From a virus: a stretch of DNA of 33,870 nt. The translations under genes and the position numbers were made by a program. How positions within the stretch are numbered: the first letter of the stretch is position 1; every line of letters starts with the position of its first letter. The DNA lies in the IMG/VR virus record IMGVR_UViG_3300032296_002371, positions 1 to 33,870 of that record. One strand, given 5' to 3'. This document shows positions 21,748-30,520 of this stretch, in pieces. The notes beneath the pieces were generated by a model, which made no database searches, was not told the origin of the DNA, and saw only the letters and a program-made list of their open reading frames with translations.

Positions 21748-23394
21748 TTAGCTTGGTAGACTAGGAGTTCCTGTTCCCGATGCGTTTGTATACAATATCA
21801 ATCTTTTATCGGAAGGCGATTTAACCTTCTTAGGAATCTCTTCATGTATTGGTCTAAAAGTCACAGCAACATCAACGTAGTGTGGCATTTGGTAGTTATT
21901 CTGTATTTCCCATGAGGAATCTTGATTCACGGTTACATTTACACTCTCTAAGAAACCAGGCATTCTATATATGTAGTCTCCAACTGTTACCCTAGTCAGC
22001 GATGTTCTCATGACCCCATTTTCAGAATAATCTGGATAAGTTTGAGAAACAAGCGCGTTTAGTTTATCGTATAAAGGTACTAAATCCTGTCTGTTTTCTA
22101 CTGCCATTCTAAAAGAAAAGCCTATAGTTCGTGTAAAACCTTGATATATGAAAAAGTCTTCACCTCGGCCCAAATATTTGAAGTTTTGGTATATTGCTTG
22201 GTTGTTATCAGTTATTCCATTAGTTAGATAGGCTCTGAATTGTAAAAATAAACCGCTTACAGGATTATCATTACTTATACACTCAAAACCAAATTTAATC
22301 ACGTCTTTTTCGTCTATATTTGAAAAAGATCTATCTAATGTATTGGTCGTATTTGAGGTTTCCCATGCGTTGTCGTAGTAGGTAAATACACCGCGGCGAG
22401 CTATGGCGTCTCTTGTTCCACGTTTTGACATTGCATAATACGTCTCTCTGTCTTCTATAGAACCGCTTTCATATTTTTTAAAATCTTGTATTGAGAATGT
22501 TAGTGCGTCTTCTTCGGAGTTTTCTAAATCAGTATAACTCTTTTTACTATCGTTTATTGTCTGAGAAAATATCTGGTCGTAAGTCATCCCGCGCTTTGTC
22601 TTCCTAACGGCTTTCGAAGTATCGTCGAACCTTCTTATGGTTGTGTTTCCTATACCGTACACCGATCCAGGTCCACCAACATAAGCTTGTATTACGTTCC
22701 TATTTAATGATATGCCCAGTTGGTTTATCTTTTCTATAGCACCAAGAACTGAATCCGTTGATGTTAGCGTTTGGGTGGATTGCAACTTAAGCTGTTGGAG
22801 TATGAGTAACCTATTCTCGTTCTTTACCTGTTCTGAACTCATCAGGTTCTGCGCTCCCACTATGTCTTTATAATACTTAGACAACGTATCGAAAGGAAAT
22901 AGACCGTGTCTTGGAAGGTGAAATCCCGTTCCCGATACTCCCACTTGAGCTTCTGTATTCTTTCCGTAGTTGTATATGCGAGTGTTCTCTAAGACGCCTG
23001 GAATAGCGCTAACTTCTCCGAAAGCGTTGCTTAAGCTTATACCTGTTTCTGTCTTCGGGTTAGTCAGTTGAAGTCCTATTTGCTTCTGGACGAACGCTGT
23101 GCCCCTTGGTGCGTCTTTTAAAAACCTCTTTATCCTCTCCTTGTCTATCTTTGAGGATATTGTTAGAGTTTGCGTACCTATCTCAAAATCTACGTTGCCA
23201 CCCCTTATTGGATAGTCCAAAGAGTTGCTATTCACTCTAGCGTATTCAACCAAATCCGGAGGGGGATTTTGGGTTGCGTACCTGTCCCCTATTATGGGCG
23301 TCTTTATGTAAGGTTGCCCTGAATCGCCGCTGTTCAGTCTGTCTCTACCGAACTTGAGCGATGTTAGGTTTGTTTTTAGATCTAATAGGGGCAT
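21748..23394 (-). CDS. Baseplate / tail tube initiator-like protein
   Basis: A 548-residue structural protein. The N-terminal part (LLDLKTNLTSLKFGRDRL, then GDSGQPYIKTPIIGDRY) and middle are polar and rich in Asn, Thr and Gly. The C-terminal 170 residues have a tube-like pattern: FKYLGRGEDFFIYQGF, GFSFRMAVENRQDLVPLYDK, YPDYSENGVMRTSLTR, VGDYIYRMPGFLESVNVTV and SWEIQNNYQMPHYVDVAV. This looks like the tail tube fold seen in T4 gp48/gp54, which cap the baseplate and start tube polymerisation. It follows the tape measure gene by 13 nt and precedes the gp53-like wedge. The structural role is likely; the specific gp48/gp54 analogy is inference. Confidence 0.72.
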   Translation of the reverse strand: MPLLDLKTNLTSLKFGRDRLNSGDSGQPYIKTPIIGDRYATQNPPPDLVEYARVNSNSLDYPIRGGNVDFEIGTQTLTISSKIDKERIKRFLKDAPRGTAFVQKQIGLQLTNPKTETGISLSNAFGEVSAIPGVLENTRIYNYGKNTEAQVGVSGTGFHLPRHGLFPFDTLSKYYKDIVGAQNLMSSEQVKNENRLLILQQLKLQSTQTLTSTDSVLGAIEKINQLGISLNRNVIQAYVGGPGSVYGIGNTTIRRFDDTSKAVRKTKRGMTYDQIFSQTINDSKKSYTDLENSEEDALTFSIQDFKKYESGSIEDRETYYAMSKRGTRDAIARRGVFTYYDNAWETSNTTNTLDRSFSNIDEKDVIKFGFECISNDNPVSGLFLQFRAYLTNGITDNNQAIYQNFKYLGRGEDFFIYQGFTRTIGFSFRMAVENRQDLVPLYDKLNALVSQTYPDYSENGVMRTSLTRVTVGDYIYRMPGFLESVNVTVNQDSSWEIQNNYQMPHYVDVAVTFRPIHEEIPKKVKSPSDKRLILYTNASGTGTPSLPS

Positions 23395-23407
23395 GATTTT
23401 TTATTTA

Positions 23408-25756
23408 TTATACTATACCGTTTGGATTTGTGAATCTACTATAATCTATTTTTACGTATTGATCATTAACTTCGTTGGACGCTCTGCCTATCGTCTTCTT
23501 TTCCACCTGTACTATTGAATTAACGACTATGGGTCTTGCTCCTTGGAAACCAGCGTTTTGCTGTTGTGTACCGCCCTGTTGTGCAACTACTGCTTGCGGC
23601 GTGGGTTGATTTACTGACATTGCTCCAAAATCTCCACCCATGGCTCTTATGTTATTTGCCATTCCTGCGGTTGTTCCCTGTATTGTGTCTGCTCTGCTTT
23701 GCCACACCGATTTGTCAGTGAAAGGCAAATGAGATACGAATCGCGCAACATCAGCTAAAAGTTCTCCAGAGAAAGCTATGAAGTCAGCGATAGCGTTCTT
23801 TATAGTTCCTATTATACCCTTTATAGTGTCTGGATTGGTGAGTTTGTTTACAAAAGCTTCTATCTTTTCTATTATTTTTCCCCTTTCTATGAAGTCTATA
23901 ACAGATTGTTTTATCTTTTCTATTAAAGCCATCAATTTTTCTTGTGTTGAAGCTTGTAACATGCTCTGATACGCTTGCTCGCCCATAGCTGCAGCCATTT
24001 TCTCCTCTGTACCGTATTTTTTAAGAGCTAATTCATACATCTCTCTGGCGTTCTCTGTACCTTTTGCTCCTAGTCTGGAGTACAGCTCTTGCTTCTGTAA
24101 CATGTCGGCCATTTGGTCCCTAGACATGCCCATCGATTGAGCAAAGGATTCGGCAGCTATTCTGTTCATGTTCAAGAAATCAGCTGACGATCCCACCTGT
24201 CTGTTTATCTCCGCTGCTGCTCCTGCTAGATCGTTGTTTAGAAATAACTCTCTTGCTTTATTAAGATTTATGTCTCTACCTGTCAATACTTGGGCTTCCA
24301 TCTCTTTTGCTATGCTTGATTCTACGTCCAAAAACGAATCGGCCACAGAGTCTAATTGCTTCATGTCCATTCCCATAGCTTTTATCGTCAAAAGACTCTT
24401 TGTAAGCTGGGCAGGATATTTAGAGAACGTCAATCCCAATACTCCGGAAAGGTTTGAAACCTCTTTTAGTATCTTCTGATAATTGAATTGTACGCCTGTG
24501 GCCCTTTCTAAACCTTTAACTTGCGCCAACACATTTTTAGCAACGCTTTCTGTAGATTTGCCTGTTATCGTAGAAACTTCTGCTAATTTTGCTCTAGTTT
24601 CAAGCTCCAATCCAGCAAAGTCTTTCAACATTATATTCGTCTGTAACGTGGCGTCAGAAAGTTTGTTATTTACTTCTAGCTGACCTGCCAATTCTGAGTA
24701 AGACTCTAGCATTTTTTTGGAAGTAACAAACACATTACCCTGACTTAAAGATACGTCTTGGAAATGTCTGTTCAATTGTCTTGCTTGTGCAGAAGTCATT
24801 CCCAGGTTTCTACCGGCTTTGACTATCGCATCGTCTACTCCAACAACCACATCTAATAAAGCAGAGAATCCGTCTACTAGTCCACCAATAAGGCCTCCTA
24901 CGAAAGGTATGTTTTTTGCCATGCTAGATATTCCGCTCGTAAGACCAGATATTACGCCTCCACCTTCAGGAGTTAATCCCTTTAGTCCTGTCATGGCGCC
25001 CTCAAAAGTTTTTGATATAGCAGTTTTTGCTAATTTTGCTGATGCTACTAAAGCTAGTCCTAGCGCGGAGGCAGCTATTACCCACCTTTTTGTTGTTTTT
25101 TCTCCTTCTCTAGCTTCTTCTACTATTTTTCCATATAATTTACCACCTACTCCAAGATATTTATTTGTTAATCCCAAAAGCTTTCCTGTAAATCCAACAG
25201 ATTTAGCTATGTCTTTTTCAGATTCGTATTGTTCTTGTACGTATTCGGTCTGTTTTTCTGCTAGTTTTACAGCCTCTTTTTGAGTTATGTATGCAACTTC
25301 GTCTACCTTTAATCCGTCCTTCATCCGCTCTACGCGTTTTTGCTCATAAGCTAATATCTGATTTATATAACCTAATTTTGTTTTATCTCCCAATATAGCA
25401 GCGTCTTTTTGCCTCTTTTGTAAATCTGCTATTTTAGACTGAGCTTTAAAATACTCATTAACATTTGATATACCCGTTCTACCATCTTTTTGTATCTCTT
25501 TCTCTAATTGTTGTAATCTTGTCGTTTCTGTTATTTGTTTCTGTCTAGACTTTTCAAGCTCCTTATTTATAGTCCTTAAATTAAGTGTATCTTTATTTAG
25601 ACCTTGTATCTTTCCTTGTATTTTTTCATAAGCAGATAAAGACTGATTGAGGTATTTTATAGAATCTTTTAAAAGATTGTTATAATCTCCCTGATCTTTT
25701 TTGTACTCTTCTGTAAAAGCACGAATGTCTTTTGGATCTAAATTTTTATCTGCCAT
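23408..25756 (-). CDS. Tail tape measure protein
   Basis: A 782-residue protein that would set tail length and help DNA or protein pass into the cell. Residues about 20-190 are strongly coiled-coil (KELEKSRQKQITETTRLQQ, KAQSKIADLQKRQKD). About 225-310 has hydrophobic, Gly/Ala-rich spans (WVIAASALGLALVASAKLA, NIPFVGGLIGGLVDGFSAL) typical of tape measures. The middle is helical with repeated Ala/Leu heptads, and the C-terminal 90 residues are Gln/Gly-rich and flexible. It comes directly after two tail-chaperone-like genes and before the tube-cap-like gene, the expected order. At 782 residues it predicts a fairly short tail if the usual length relation of about 1.5 angstrom per residue holds. 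Confidence 0.88.
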   Translation of the reverse strand: MADKNLDPKDIRAFTEEYKKDQGDYNNLLKDSIKYLNQSLSAYEKIQGKIQGLNKDTLNLRTINKELEKSRQKQITETTRLQQLEKEIQKDGRTGISNVNEYFKAQSKIADLQKRQKDAAILGDKTKLGYINQILAYEQKRVERMKDGLKVDEVAYITQKEAVKLAEKQTEYVQEQYESEKDIAKSVGFTGKLLGLTNKYLGVGGKLYGKIVEEAREGEKTTKRWVIAASALGLALVASAKLAKTAISKTFEGAMTGLKGLTPEGGGVISGLTSGISSMAKNIPFVGGLIGGLVDGFSALLDVVVGVDDAIVKAGRNLGMTSAQARQLNRHFQDVSLSQGNVFVTSKKMLESYSELAGQLEVNNKLSDATLQTNIMLKDFAGLELETRAKLAEVSTITGKSTESVAKNVLAQVKGLERATGVQFNYQKILKEVSNLSGVLGLTFSKYPAQLTKSLLTIKAMGMDMKQLDSVADSFLDVESSIAKEMEAQVLTGRDINLNKARELFLNNDLAGAAAEINRQVGSSADFLNMNRIAAESFAQSMGMSRDQMADMLQKQELYSRLGAKGTENAREMYELALKKYGTEEKMAAAMGEQAYQSMLQASTQEKLMALIEKIKQSVIDFIERGKIIEKIEAFVNKLTNPDTIKGIIGTIKNAIADFIAFSGELLADVARFVSHLPFTDKSVWQSRADTIQGTTAGMANNIRAMGGDFGAMSVNQPTPQAVVAQQGGTQQQNAGFQGARPIVVNSIVQVEKKTIGRASNEVNDQYVKIDYSRFTNPNGIV

Positions 25757-25774
25757 TTACTATATGCTATACAA

Positions 25775-25787
25775 ATAAATATGTAAC
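25775..25787 (-). promoter_or_regulatory. Promoter-like motif upstream of tape measure gene
   Basis: The coding strand reads CGTTACATATTTATTTG, ending 18 nt before the tape measure ATG. GTTACATATTTATT is identical to the copies ahead of the sheath gene and the homing endonuclease in the helicase locus. Confidence 0.5.
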
Positions 25788-25791
25788 GAAG

Positions 25792-26115
25792 CTATTTTTT
25801 GGGAGCTTTCTTGCTTGTGTGGTACGAGAACTGTTTGGACGCCTCCATGACCTCTTTTGGTATCTTTACCTTACTCATGTCTGTCTTATTTGTAACAACC
25901 TGATTAGCTTCGTTTCTCATCTGCTCAAGTTTCTCCAAATGAGCGTTGATCTTCTTTATGTTGAACCTTCTATGAAGCACAGGCATGTTCCAAACCTCGG
26001 ACCAAGAGAAACCTCCGCCTCCGTGGTACACAAGCTCAAAGCACTCTGTCATGAACACAGGCTTGTACTCTATCCCCGGAAACAAAGGATACCATATAGC
26101 GGTGCCGCCGTTCAT
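25792..26115 (-). CDS. Tail assembly chaperone-like protein, second member
   Basis: A 107-residue protein (MNGGTAIWYPLFPGIEYKP to HTSKKAPKK). The middle, GGGGFSWSEVWNMPVLHRR followed by FNIKKINAHLEKLEQMR, has the W-x-x-V-x-x-M-P-x-x-x-R pattern I associate with short proteins that follow a tail chaperone gene, equivalent in place to lambda T in G/GT. The tail is Lys-rich. It starts 4 nt after the stop of the upstream gene and is in the +1 frame relative to it, with an open reading path back to a CCCCC run in the upstream gene. It may therefore be made alone, as a frameshift fusion, or both. It lies just before the tape measure gene, which chaperones of this kind usually bind. Confidence 0.7.
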   Translation of the reverse strand: MNGGTAIWYPLFPGIEYKPVFMTECFELVYHGGGGFSWSEVWNMPVLHRRFNIKKINAHLEKLEQMRNEANQVVTNKTDMSKVKIPKEVMEASKQFSYHTSKKAPKK

Positions 26116-26119
26116 ATTG

Positions 26120-26887
26120 TTAATCTTCGAACTGGGGGAAGAAGAACGAAGCGCCCATCGGCATGTCTGTAGTGATCTCTTCTCCGTTGTTTAGGGTAAA
26201 AGTGATCTTAGTGTCTATGTCTGGTGTGTTCTTTGCTATGTCCTGTCTTAGAGCCACAGCGTCCCTTGCCAAAAGGTAACCCTCGTCCACAAATTCCCTG
26301 ATTGTTTTTGTGCTGTAATCTCCGTTGACTGAGGTGATCTGGTGTTTTAGTCTTGTGGACAACTGACCGATCTCTGCGTTTGCAACCTTCTTCATTCCCT
26401 TTATCTCTGCGTCGATCTTCCTATCGTCTTCAACCGTCAATAGCCTGTAGGTAACGGTGTTCTTTGAGTGGGGTAGTACAAAAGTGAACTCGTTCTTATC
26501 GTCGTAAAGGTTATAGTCTACCTCTTTGTACTTCAACGACTGTAGATCTATTGTAACCGACTCCTCTTGCTCGGAACCGTCGGCCTTGTACTTGAACGTA
26601 TAGTCCTTCCCGTAACCTAGGATTCTGGCTGCTATCAGAAGCGCATTCCGATCGCCCAGGAGCAGATCCTCGTACTTTATTTCGCTTTTAATAACAGACT
26701 TAAGCATGCGTTCTATAGCTAAGCCCTGACGTAACAGATTCGCATTGGTGAGAATGTCTTCAGTTTTAGCAGTCATGTAATACATCTCTACTGTTCCAGA
26801 AGATAGTGGATTATCTTTTGCGTAAAGTTTTCCCTTGCTTGGAAGATCGATGATTTCTGATGGAATCTCAAATTTTGCTGTGCTCAT
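26120..26887 (-). CDS. T4 gp26/gp51-like baseplate hub assembly protein (tail chaperone position)
   Basis: A 255-residue protein beginning MSTAKFEIPSEIIDLPSKG, with YYMTAKTEDILTNANLLRQG near 35-54 and LLLGDRNALLIAARILGYG near 76-94. The IDLPSKG-x-x-Y and E-M-x-x-x-T-A-K-x-E-D-I-L pattern matches my memory of the T4_baseplate family (gp26/gp51). The second half is charged, with DDRKIDAEIKGMKKVANAEI, and ends MGASFFFPQFED. It lies between the tube gene (interrupted by an HNH gene) and the tape measure, the position of tail assembly chaperones in other phages. The last codons contain TTC CCC CAG, a possible +1 shift site. Confidence 0.75.
   Translation of the reverse strand: MSTAKFEIPSEIIDLPSKGKLYAKDNPLSSGTVEMYYMTAKTEDILTNANLLRQGLAIERMLKSVIKSEIKYEDLLLGDRNALLIAARILGYGKDYTFKYKADGSEQEESVTIDLQSLKYKEVDYNLYDDKNEFTFVLPHSKNTVTYRLLTVEDDRKIDAEIKGMKKVANAEIGQLSTRLKHQITSVNGDYSTKTIREFVDEGYLLARDAVALRQDIAKNTPDIDTKITFTLNNGEEITTDMPMGASFFFPQFED
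26132..26140 (-). other. Possible +1 ribosomal frameshift site
   Basis: The coding strand reads TTC CCC CAG near the end of the gp26-like gene. A peptidyl-tRNA on CCC could re-pair one base forward (CCC-C), moving into the frame that runs open through S-S-K-I-N-N into the next protein. The opposite (-1) frame closes after eight codons. Not a classical -1 slippery heptamer; suggestive only. Confidence 0.3.
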
Positions 26888-26898
26888 TTTTTTTTATT

Positions 26899-27543
26899 TT
26901 ATATGTATTGTATTTTTTGTTTTTTTATCCAATTATAAATAGAATTTCTACTTACTTTATAATAGTTTGAAGCTGATTTTAACGTTGGAAATTCTAATCC
27001 AGATTCTATGTGTTTTACCTTTCTTGCCATACTGTGTAACTCATCCTTCTTTCCTTTTTTTAAGTTGATCTCATCGCTATACTTCATCCATATCTTACGA
27101 TCTCTAATTTTATTTCTAGTTTCTTCAGAGTATTTTTTGCCTTTATTAGCTAGACTTTGAATCTCTTTTACTTTATCAGAATGAGTTTTTCCTAAGAATC
27201 CTTTGGGATTATTTTCTCCAGAGTTATTTTTTAAAAAAGCCAATCTTGCTTCTTCATACGATCTAGAGCTTGGTATATACCTAAGTATTTTTTCGTTCTT
27301 TTGATTACACATTCCCCAAAAAGATAGAACTATATTTTTATCGTTTGGATATATTTTGTATAAAATCCTATGAGCTAAAAAGTGTTCTTTTGCTGTTAAG
27401 AGTACTAAATTTTCTTTACTATCGTTACCTCCCAAACATTTAGGATTAATGTGATGTTTTTCATAATATACGCCATTACCTTTTCGTCTATTCATAGACT
27501 TTCTTGAGTTCATAAACCTATCATATAGTTTAGCGTAATCCAT
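26899..27543 (-). CDS. HNH homing endonuclease with NUMOD-type DNA-binding domains
   Basis: A 214-residue free-standing nuclease. The HNH core at about 26-62 reads YYEKHHINPKCLGGND, then NLVLLTAKEHFLAHRIL. Residues about 115-160 (GKTHSDKVKEIQSLANKGKK, then SEETRNKIRDRK) look like NUMOD3 repeats. Residues about 172-214 (HIESGLEFPTLKSASNYYKV, then SRNSIYNWIKK) look like a NUMOD1-type helix-turn-helix. It interrupts the tail module between tube and gp26-like genes, is more A/T-rich than its neighbours, and follows a terminator with a promoter-like motif just before its ATG. The first half of the motif is shared with the partial HNH gene at 1-172, so the two may be relatives. It probably spreads by cutting uninserted relatives. 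Confidence 0.9.
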   Translation of the reverse strand: MDYAKLYDRFMNSRKSMNRRKGNGVYYEKHHINPKCLGGNDSKENLVLLTAKEHFLAHRILYKIYPNDKNIVLSFWGMCNQKNEKILRYIPSSRSYEEARLAFLKNNSGENNPKGFLGKTHSDKVKEIQSLANKGKKYSEETRNKIRDRKIWMKYSDEINLKKGKKDELHSMARKVKHIESGLEFPTLKSASNYYKVSRNSIYNWIKKQKIQYI

Positions 27544-27548
27544 TATTT

Positions 27549-27556
27549 ATAAATAT
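27549..27556 (-). promoter_or_regulatory. Promoter-like motif before HNH gene
   Basis: The coding strand reads GTATATTTATAAATAATGG, with ATATTTAT ending 5 nt before the start codon. It overlaps TATAAATA, the T4 late promoter consensus. Spacing to the ATG is very short. Confidence 0.35.
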
Positions 27557-27578
27557 ACATATATTAAATTTATTGCAT

Positions 27579-27602
27579 AAAAAAACCTCTCGAGTAGAGA
27601 GG
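27579..27602 (-). terminator. Intrinsic terminator after tail tube gene
   Basis: On the minus strand a 6-bp stem CCTCTC/GAGAGG with a 5-nt loop is followed by TTTTTTT. It lies 35 nt after the tube stop and before the HNH gene, and should end the sheath/tube transcript. Confidence 0.8.
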
Positions 27603-27636
27603 CTTTAGAAAAGTTGAAAATTAAGAATTGAGTAGC

Positions 27637-28122
27637 TTAATAATTGAGCAGGCAGTAATCCATCGCGAGTGTTAAGCTAATCTCTGTGGGGTCTTGTGTA
27701 GAATAATCGTAAGATCCGAAGTTTGTTTCCTTGATGAACGCGCCCTTAAGAATCCACTCTGATACTATGTCACCAACCGGTCCCAATATGTTCATGCTAC
27801 AGTCCTTCTTGTAAAAGTCAGAGTAACCGTCGCGGCCTGTTACCGATTCGTGATGCAATCTCACCCATTCCATAACAGCTTGTTGTCCGCTTGGGCTGAT
27901 GGGGTTATAAAGACTTAGAGTCATGTCTCTCCATTCGGCTTTTCCTTTAAGCTTACGGTATACGTTGATGTGATCCAACTTGATCTCGTTCAATGTAATA
28001 CCAGGCGCGTCAGCCTTTTTAATCATGAAAGAGGGAATACCGTCTACGAAGAATACGAACCGGTTCTGTACCGTTGGTTCGAATGATGTAAACATTATTT
28101 CGTTGCTATCCAAGATAGGCAT
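27637..28122 (-). CDS. Tail tube protein, T4 gp19-like
   Basis: A 161-residue protein that would form the inner tube of the contractile tail. The pattern is typical of the gp19 family: NRFVFFVDGIPSFMIKKADA near 20-39, then GITLNEIKLDHINVYRKLKG, WRDMTLSLYNPISPSGQQAV and WVRLHHESVTGRDGYSDFYK, ending with SLTLAMDYCLLNY. The family is normally about 160 residues, so it is full length. It follows the sheath gene, with a 48-residue gene between, has its own promoter-like motif 23 nt upstream, and is followed by a strong terminator. This suits an abundant structural protein. Confidence 0.92.
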   Translation of the reverse strand: MPILDSNEIMFTSFEPTVQNRFVFFVDGIPSFMIKKADAPGITLNEIKLDHINVYRKLKGKAEWRDMTLSLYNPISPSGQQAVMEWVRLHHESVTGRDGYSDFYKKDCSMNILGPVGDIVSEWILKGAFIKETNFGSYDYSTQDPTEISLTLAMDYCLLNY

Positions 28123-28144
28123 GTTGTTGTGTTTTTATTCTTTT

Positions 28145-28152
28145 ATAAATAT
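28145..28152 (-). promoter_or_regulatory. Promoter-like motif upstream of tail tube gene
   Basis: The coding strand reads AAGCATATTTATAAAAG, ending 22 nt before the tube start. With the terminator after the tube gene it could give a separate, strong tube transcript. Confidence 0.45.
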
Positions 28153-28154
28153 GC

Positions 28155-28301
28155 TTATTTACCTTTTTTGTCTTTCGCAACCTTATCTTTCTTCTTTTCG
28201 TCCTTAGCTCCTTTTTTCTTCTGCAATTCTTTCTTTATGCTCTCGTAAAGGGCTTTTGGCACTCTAATCTCTATCAGTGTATCGTCGCTTATGTGTTTCA
28301 T
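28155..28301 (-). CDS. Small lysine-rich protein between sheath and tube genes
   Basis: A 48-residue protein found by translating the 200-nt gap between sheath and tube. It starts MKHISDDTLIEIRVPKALYE and continues with SIKKELQKKKGAKDEKKKDK to a run of Lys and Asp, with TAA at 28155. The first half looks folded (amphipathic strand and helix); the last 20 residues are highly basic and probably disordered. It has a proper ATG and fills the gap in the operon direction. The function is unknown; a basic tail could bind DNA or an acidic partner. Confidence 0.6.
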   Translation of the reverse strand: MKHISDDTLIEIRVPKALYESIKKELQKKKGAKDEKKKDKVAKDKKGK

Positions 28302-28320
28302 CTGTCTGTTTTTTTATCTA

Positions 28321-30498
28321 TTAACTAAAACTAGCACCGGTTTGGGTGATGTTAAAGTTCAAGTATATGAATTCAGCTGCTCTTGTCGGCTGTAAGTATA
28401 TGCTACCGATCAATTGGTTTCTGTCTATAACGTCAGGAGTGTTGTTCGTTTCGTCCATTATCACTTGGAAAGCGTATAGACCCTGGCGCTGTTGAACTGT
28501 TTCCAAATACGGGTTAACTTGGTTCAAGAATCTGTTTCTTGTAGCTTGAGTGTTTGGCTCGAATACCAAAGTTTCTCCTATCTGACCGATATAGCTCTTA
28601 AGCTCTATCAACATTCTTCTAACGTTCACACGATCCGTAGCGGACGCTTTTGACTGTAACGTCTTCTGACCGTATACAACCGTTCCTATTCCGGGGAAGT
28701 TAGCGATCGGGTTAACACGGCCTTGATACAAAGCGTTTCTGTCGCTGTTGCTAAGCTTTCTTTCCGGCTGTAACACTGTTCCCATTCCTCCTCTATTTAA
28801 ACCTGCGGGAGCAAACCATTCTGCGGCTATCTTATCGTTGTATTCGTATATAGCAGGGATCAAAGTAGAAGCTGGTACAAAGTTTATTTTGCCTGTCTCT
28901 CTGCTTCTAACTTGCAACCATGGCCAGTAAGTAGCTCCGTAAGAGTTATCGTAGTTGGACGCTTCGTTTGTCGCTTGGGATAGGTTTTGAGCGTATCCAA
29001 CTGTGTCTATTACGGCTATACAATCTCCACGCTCTTGTGCCAAAGTCAACAAACTATTGATTTGACTTGGAGCGTTTTGGCTTGTTAAACCAGGCGCGAA
29101 TATTGTATCGAATCTATAAGCGTCTTTATTTCCTAATAAGCTTAAAGCTACGTTATAGTTAGATCTTAATAGACCCTGAATGTTGTTTGAATTCGTATCA
29201 GTGGTGGTTGTTGGTATGCTCTCATAAAGATTCAAAGAAGCTAATCCAAAACTACCGTAAAGAGCTCCTGTTGCGCCACCGAATGCACCGTTAACTGAAC
29301 CAGATCCCAACAAAGGTAAACTTGTAAAGTATTCTGATTTTGGTTGACCAGTAGCGTCGAAGTAACCGGGAGTTGGTGTGTTTACAGACTTAACTCGCAC
29401 GTACTTGCTCTTGTTTTGGTAGCTACCGTAAGTTTGTAAGTAGTAATTTCCAAATTCGTCTGCAACAGCTACTTGGTATTGATCCCCTATAACGTACCCT
29501 ATGTAGTTATTTTGGTTTGGATCCAGGGATAAACCTGTCCAAGTTTCTAATATTGTTTTGTTGTTATTGTAATCGTCTCCGCGTCTTACTAAAAGGCTAA
29601 ACGTTCCTGAGCCTGAATCCACTGAAGCTATTTCCCATCTTATGTTTGCGCTAGAACCGGTAGGGAGTGCTCCGTTTGTCACTGTTCCACCAACGTTGTT
29701 CATTGTAACACCGGTAGATAAAGTTTCAAGAGTAAACGCGTAGTCGTTAACAGGGTTTGTACCGCCTGATAAAGTTCCCAAAAGCGTCATAGATCCAGTT
29801 GTAGCTCCAAACCAACCGCCAACATAAAATTTATATCCGTTGAAAGATGTACCAGCGCCAGAAGCGCTAACTATTAAGTTATTTCCTTGAGCTGTTATAG
29901 TCACTCTTGTTTCAGATGCGGCGTACGTATTATTGAACGTTGCTAAAGAAGAACTCCATTGTGCCAAAGTGTAAGCGTTACCTGCGTTTGGACTAAAATA
30001 ACCGTAATCCAATTGCGCATTGTAATCATTATAATCTACGCCAAAGGTAGCGGGTAAAATGTATATGTAGTTGTTGTTATTGTCTACTATTGTAAAGGGC
30101 GTGTAAGATCCAGTTTGCGATGCATTCAATCCACTAACACTCAAGGTAGCAGTGGCTATAGTACCTGAAACAGCATTAGTTGAATTTAGTACAGAAGCCG
30201 TAGCAGAAGTATAAGATCCTGAGGCTACTCTGGTAACCAACAAAGAATCTCCTCCCTGCTCAAAGTAATTTAAAGCTGCAACGCTGGTTAAATATTCGTA
30301 ACTATACCCACCAGAAATAAAAGCTGCCCCGAAGATGGCTTTATATTCTGAATAAGAAGTCACTCTTGTTGGAATGTTAACGGGTCCTGTTACTGTTGGA
30401 CCTAATATTGTGGCTCCTGTTTGTAGTGGGCCTTGGGTTATTTGTGATAGATCGTTCTCTTGTAAGAAAACGCCTGGTGAAATCAACACTTCGCTCAT
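28321..30498 (-). CDS. Tail sheath protein, T4 gp18-like
   Basis: A 725-residue contractile sheath subunit. The N terminus is characteristic (SEVLISPGVFLQENDLSQIT, then ILGPTVTGPVNIPTRVTSY). The C-terminal domain has the conserved pattern ANFPGIGTVVYGQKTLQSKA, then TDRVNVRRMLIELKSYI, and ends with LQPTRAAEFIYLNFNITQTG, the strands that link neighbouring subunits. The middle 110-480 is Gly/Ser/Thr-rich and more variable, probably surface domains; the protein is somewhat longer than T4 gp18. It has a strong promoter-like motif upstream and is followed by a small gene and the tube gene. Confidence 0.96.
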   Translation of the reverse strand: MSEVLISPGVFLQENDLSQITQGPLQTGATILGPTVTGPVNIPTRVTSYSEYKAIFGAAFISGGYSYEYLTSVAALNYFEQGGDSLLVTRVASGSYTSATASVLNSTNAVSGTIATATLSVSGLNASQTGSYTPFTIVDNNNNYIYILPATFGVDYNDYNAQLDYGYFSPNAGNAYTLAQWSSSLATFNNTYAASETRVTITAQGNNLIVSASGAGTSFNGYKFYVGGWFGATTGSMTLLGTLSGGTNPVNDYAFTLETLSTGVTMNNVGGTVTNGALPTGSSANIRWEIASVDSGSGTFSLLVRRGDDYNNNKTILETWTGLSLDPNQNNYIGYVIGDQYQVAVADEFGNYYLQTYGSYQNKSKYVRVKSVNTPTPGYFDATGQPKSEYFTSLPLLGSGSVNGAFGGATGALYGSFGLASLNLYESIPTTTTDTNSNNIQGLLRSNYNVALSLLGNKDAYRFDTIFAPGLTSQNAPSQINSLLTLAQERGDCIAVIDTVGYAQNLSQATNEASNYDNSYGATYWPWLQVRSRETGKINFVPASTLIPAIYEYNDKIAAEWFAPAGLNRGGMGTVLQPERKLSNSDRNALYQGRVNPIANFPGIGTVVYGQKTLQSKASATDRVNVRRMLIELKSYIGQIGETLVFEPNTQATRNRFLNQVNPYLETVQQRQGLYAFQVIMDETNNTPDVIDRNQLIGSIYLQPTRAAEFIYLNFNITQTGASFS

Positions 30499-30520
30499 TG
30501 TGTATGGGTTTTATCTATCA

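Noticed and set aside
24819-25283. A 154-codon plus-strand frame opposite the tape measure gene
   Set aside because: It mirrors the Ala/Gly/Lys-rich tape measure sequence and gives a Ser/Pro-rich translation with no family pattern; a shadow frame.
25792-26887. Classical -1 frameshift between the two tail-chaperone genes
   Set aside because: The -1 frame from TTC CCC CAG closes after eight codons; only +1 (or -2) reaches the downstream protein.
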